Shown piece by piece: positions 6,922-9,069 of a stretch of 9,069 nt of DNA (position 1 is its first letter; each line of letters opens with the position of its first letter). The position numbers were made by a program, and so were the translations under genes. The stretch is from the NCBI GenBank assembly GCA_013153825.1, contig JAADDP010000074.1, positions 1 to 9,069 on the forward strand. Direction: 5' to 3'. The DNA comes from Campylobacterota bacterium (GTDB taxonomy: Bacteria; Campylobacterota; Campylobacteria; Campylobacterales; Sulfurovaceae). Below the pieces are notes generated by a model. The model searched no databases. It worked only from the letters and a program-made list of their open reading frames with translations, and had not been told where the DNA came from.

Positions 6922-8497
6922 ATTGACCCTATATCAGGTAGAGAAGATACTAAAGGGTAGATTTAGTAGTGATGACCTATTAACCCTCTCTAAACTACCT
7001 AAACCAGATATGTTTAAAGATATGAGGAGAGCTACAGATAGAGTTGTTAAGGGTGTAGAGAGGGGAGAGAGAATTGTAATTGTTGGAGATTATGATGTAG
7101 ATGGTGTCGTATCTGTATCAATTCTAAAAATGTTTTTTAGAGATATTGGATTAGATATTGATTGGGTTATCCCAAATAGATTTATAGATGGGTATGGATT
7201 TACCGAAAGCCTATTCGATAGAGTTAAGGAGTATGACCTAATCATAACCGTTGATAATGGAATATCATCTCTAGAGGCATCTAAACTATGTAGAGATGCA
7301 GATATAGACCTGATAATTACAGACCACCACATAGTTCCAGATGAGATACCTATAGCTCATGCCATAGTAAATCAGAAACAGAAAGATTGTAAATTTCCAT
7401 ATGGAGATGTTTGTGGAGCACAAATAGCATGGTATCTAATTGCATCTTTAAAAATATCTCTAAATATAGATATCGATATCAAAAGATATCTACCATTCGT
7501 AGCGATAGCAGTAGTTGCAGATATGGTTCCCCTATTAAATATCAATAGAGCTATGGTTAAATTTGGAATTAAAGCCATGGATAGATATACCCATCCCCCT
7601 ATAGAAGCTATAATCGATGAGGTTGGAAAGGGAAATATAGACTCAGATAGGATAGCATTCTTCATAGCACCTCTCCTAAATAGTGCTGGTAGACTTAAAG
7701 ATGCAAAATATGGCGTTGAGTTTCTTCTAAGCGAAACAATAGATGAGGCTAAAATTAAACTAGAAGAGCTAAAAGAGTTAAACTCTAAGAGGAAAGATAT
7801 TGAAAATAGAATTACAGATGAAGCTATGAGTAGAGCCGATTTAAATGATAATATTCTAATTATTGCAGGAGATAATTGGCATGAGGGGGTAATTGGAATA
7901 GTGGCATCGAGGGTGGCTAGGGCATATAAGAGACCTGTAATAATTTTAACTAAAATAGCTGGAAACAGATATAAAGGGAGTGGTAGAAGCTTTACAGATT
8001 GCAATATATTTCAGATAGTTAACGGCTCTAGAGAGCTATTAGAGAGGTTTGGAGGACACAATTCAGCTCTAGGTTTAACGATAAAAGATGAGAACTTAGA
8101 TAGATTTAGAGAGGAGATAAATAGAAGATTTATAGACGAAAACTACAGTAGTAAATTCATAGATAGAGATATCATAGGAGAGATAGAAGTTAGAAGCATA
8201 GGCTTCTCCCTATATGAGATAATTAAGAGATATGAGCCATTTGGTGAGGGGAATAGAAGACCAAAATTCATTGCTAAAGGTGTAACTATTGAGAGAGTCG
8301 AATTTCTAGGAAGAGGTGGTGAGCATCAGAAACTACTATTTAATCAGAATGGAACATCAATATATGGATTACTATTTAGAGATAGGAGAGAATTTAGAAT
8401 TGGTGAGGTTGTAGATATAACATTTACACTACATGAGAACTCCTTCAATGGAAGGAGTAGAATAGAGATAATATTAGATGAGATTAATTCTCAATGA
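6908..8497 (+). CDS. recJ: Single-stranded-DNA-specific 5'-3' exonuclease RecJ
   Basis: 529 residues, somewhat shorter than E. coli RecJ (577). The enzyme degrades single-stranded DNA 5' to 3' in recombinational and mismatch repair. The DHH phosphoesterase core shows DYDVDG (61-66), VDNG with D116, ITDHH (137-141) and VADMVPL with D205, together supplying the metal-binding acids and histidines. The DHHA1 part shows WHEGVIG (324-330), GSGRS (357-361) and FGGHNSALG (381-389). Residues from about 420 fit the C-terminal OB-like domain. A helical, charged stretch (about 276-306) links the two lobes. The ATG at 6908 overlaps pyrG by 14 bp and lacks a strong ribosome binding site, which suggests coupled translation. 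Its 3' end overlaps the converging gene by 14 bp, so no terminator fits between them. Confidence 0.95.
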   Translation: MKLNRLTLYQVEKILKGRFSSDDLLTLSKLPKPDMFKDMRRATDRVVKGVERGERIVIVGDYDVDGVVSVSILKMFFRDIGLDIDWVIPNRFIDGYGFTESLFDRVKEYDLIITVDNGISSLEASKLCRDADIDLIITDHHIVPDEIPIAHAIVNQKQKDCKFPYGDVCGAQIAWYLIASLKISLNIDIDIKRYLPFVAIAVVADMVPLLNINRAMVKFGIKAMDRYTHPPIEAIIDEVGKGNIDSDRIAFFIAPLLNSAGRLKDAKYGVEFLLSETIDEAKIKLEELKELNSKRKDIENRITDEAMSRADLNDNILIIAGDNWHEGVIGIVASRVARAYKRPVIILTKIAGNRYKGSGRSFTDCNIFQIVNGSRELLERFGGHNSALGLTIKDENLDRFREEINRRFIDENYSSKFIDRDIIGEIEVRSIGFSLYEIIKRYEPFGEGNRRPKFIAKGVTIERVEFLGRGGEHQKLLFNQNGTSIYGLLFRDRREFRIGEVVDITFTLHENSFNGRSRIEIILDEINSQ

Positions 8498-9069
8498 TAT
8501 ATGCTCTAACATCTCCAAATAGAATTAAATCTTTTAAGACTGCCCTCTTTGTGATACCATCTCCTCTTCTAATGGCTAATAGTAACTCACCCTTATCACT
8601 TGAGAAGATTTTCTGATGTACAATAGCTTTGGCATACCAGCAGTTGCTATCCTCTCCCAATAGAGACTTATACTCATCAAGCTCATTAGAACTTGGAATG
8701 TGGATATCAACAAAACCTTTCTGTATCTCAGCACCTACAGCCTTAAATTGATAATCTCCACTACTATTTTTATCTTTGATATATCGATTTAAGTTGAAAT
8801 ATAGCGTTAAGAGGTCATCTTTTGAGTAGTATTTCATAACTCTCTCCCTCTCCTTATATAGTTTACCCCTCTTCCACTTCTTATCAACTTTAACTACCCT
8901 CTTGGTGTTATGGTTAATTCTATATATGATATCACTAACTTTCATACCATGGGTCTTTTTGATGTGATAGAAATCGGAGACTAACATACCATTTACAATA
9001 TGCCCTTTCGATATATGCTCCTCTTTTCTATCGCCTGATAGAAACTTAGTAATGCCTGTAGCCTCAAGC
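8484..9069 (-). CDS. Probable DUF3108-family exported protein (partial, 5' end missing)
   Basis: The frame ends at TAA (8484-8486) and is open to the right edge, first complete codon at 9068, giving at least 194 residues. A methionine codon at 8987 has no ribosome binding site, and the coding pattern continues upstream as LEATGITKFLSGDRKEEH, so the true start lies outside the window. The run EATG-x-x-KFLSG-x-R-x-E, then VNGMLVSDFY and a late LHQ/VHQKIFSS-like block followed by KAVLKDLILFGDVR, resembles DUF3108 proteins I recall from Campylobacterota. These are usually exported and of unknown function. The missing N-terminus would contain any signal peptide. The visible part has no membrane segment. 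It converges on recJ and overlaps it by 14 bp. The family call is from memory of sequence pattern and is moderate; that the gene is real is much surer. Confidence 0.5.
   Translation of the reverse strand, partial: LEATGITKFLSGDRKEEHISKGHIVNGMLVSDFYHIKKTHGMKVSDIIYRINHNTKRVVKVDKKWKRGKLYKERERVMKYYSKDDLLTLYFNLNRYIKDKNSSGDYQFKAVGAEIQKGFVDIHIPSSNELDEYKSLLGEDSNCWYAKAIVHQKIFSSDKGELLLAIRRGDGITKRAVLKDLILFGDVRAYIIEN

Noticed and set aside
7372..8004. A 210-codon open frame on the minus strand inside recJ
   Set aside because: It is antisense to the conserved RecJ core and its translation is low-complexity (S, I, L-rich), as expected from the reverse of AT-rich coding DNA. No binding site or recognisable domain.
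1..9069. tRNA, rRNA, insertion sequence or defence system
   Set aside because: I saw no cloverleaf-type sequence, rRNA-like stretch, transposase, nuclease-toxin pair or defence-type domain.

Overview
The window is AT-rich bacterial chromosome with a gene-dense right side. The proteins look like those of Campylobacterota (the former Epsilonproteobacteria). DnaN is short, with an N-terminal EKRD-S-x-ITS pattern I associate with that phylum. A CTP synthase gene overlaps a recJ gene. Codon choice favours AGA, AGG and ATA. This placement is inferred from protein appearance and gene order; no rRNA gene is present to settle it, and I cannot name a genus.

Layout. Positions 1-825 hold no convincing complete gene. 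This stretch has a possible 14-residue tail of a plus-strand gene at the left edge, two tandem related hairpins near 253-316, three short direct repeats, several inverted repeats, and a minus-strand hydrophobic frame interrupted by stops that may be a decayed membrane-protein gene. Positions 826-4102 hold three minus-strand genes, in transcription order ruvC (Holliday junction resolvase), leuA (2-isopropylmalate synthase) and a NamZ/DUF1343 exo-muramidase. leuA and namZ are only 2 bp apart. A 97-bp AT-rich divergent spacer (4103-4199) carries a TATAAT box inside an imperfect dyad. Positions 4200-8497 hold three plus-strand genes: dnaN (sliding clamp), pyrG (CTP synthase) and recJ (single-strand exonuclease), with pyrG and recJ overlapping by 14 bp. 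A converging minus-strand gene, probably a DUF3108-family exported protein, overlaps the end of recJ by 14 bp and runs off the right edge.

How the genes relate. Around the divergent spacer lie genes for replication and recombination (dnaN, recJ, ruvC) and nucleotide supply (pyrG). leuA starts leucine synthesis, and NamZ would act on peptidoglycan outside the cytoplasm.

Most unusual points: an in-frame 33-bp block in namZ that is 82% G+C inside an AT-rich gene; a tandem hairpin pair whose sequence differences preserve pairing only in plus-strand RNA; and dnaN lying directly beside ruvC with no dnaA between them. I found no evidence of a new defence or mobile system, CRISPR array, tRNA or rRNA.
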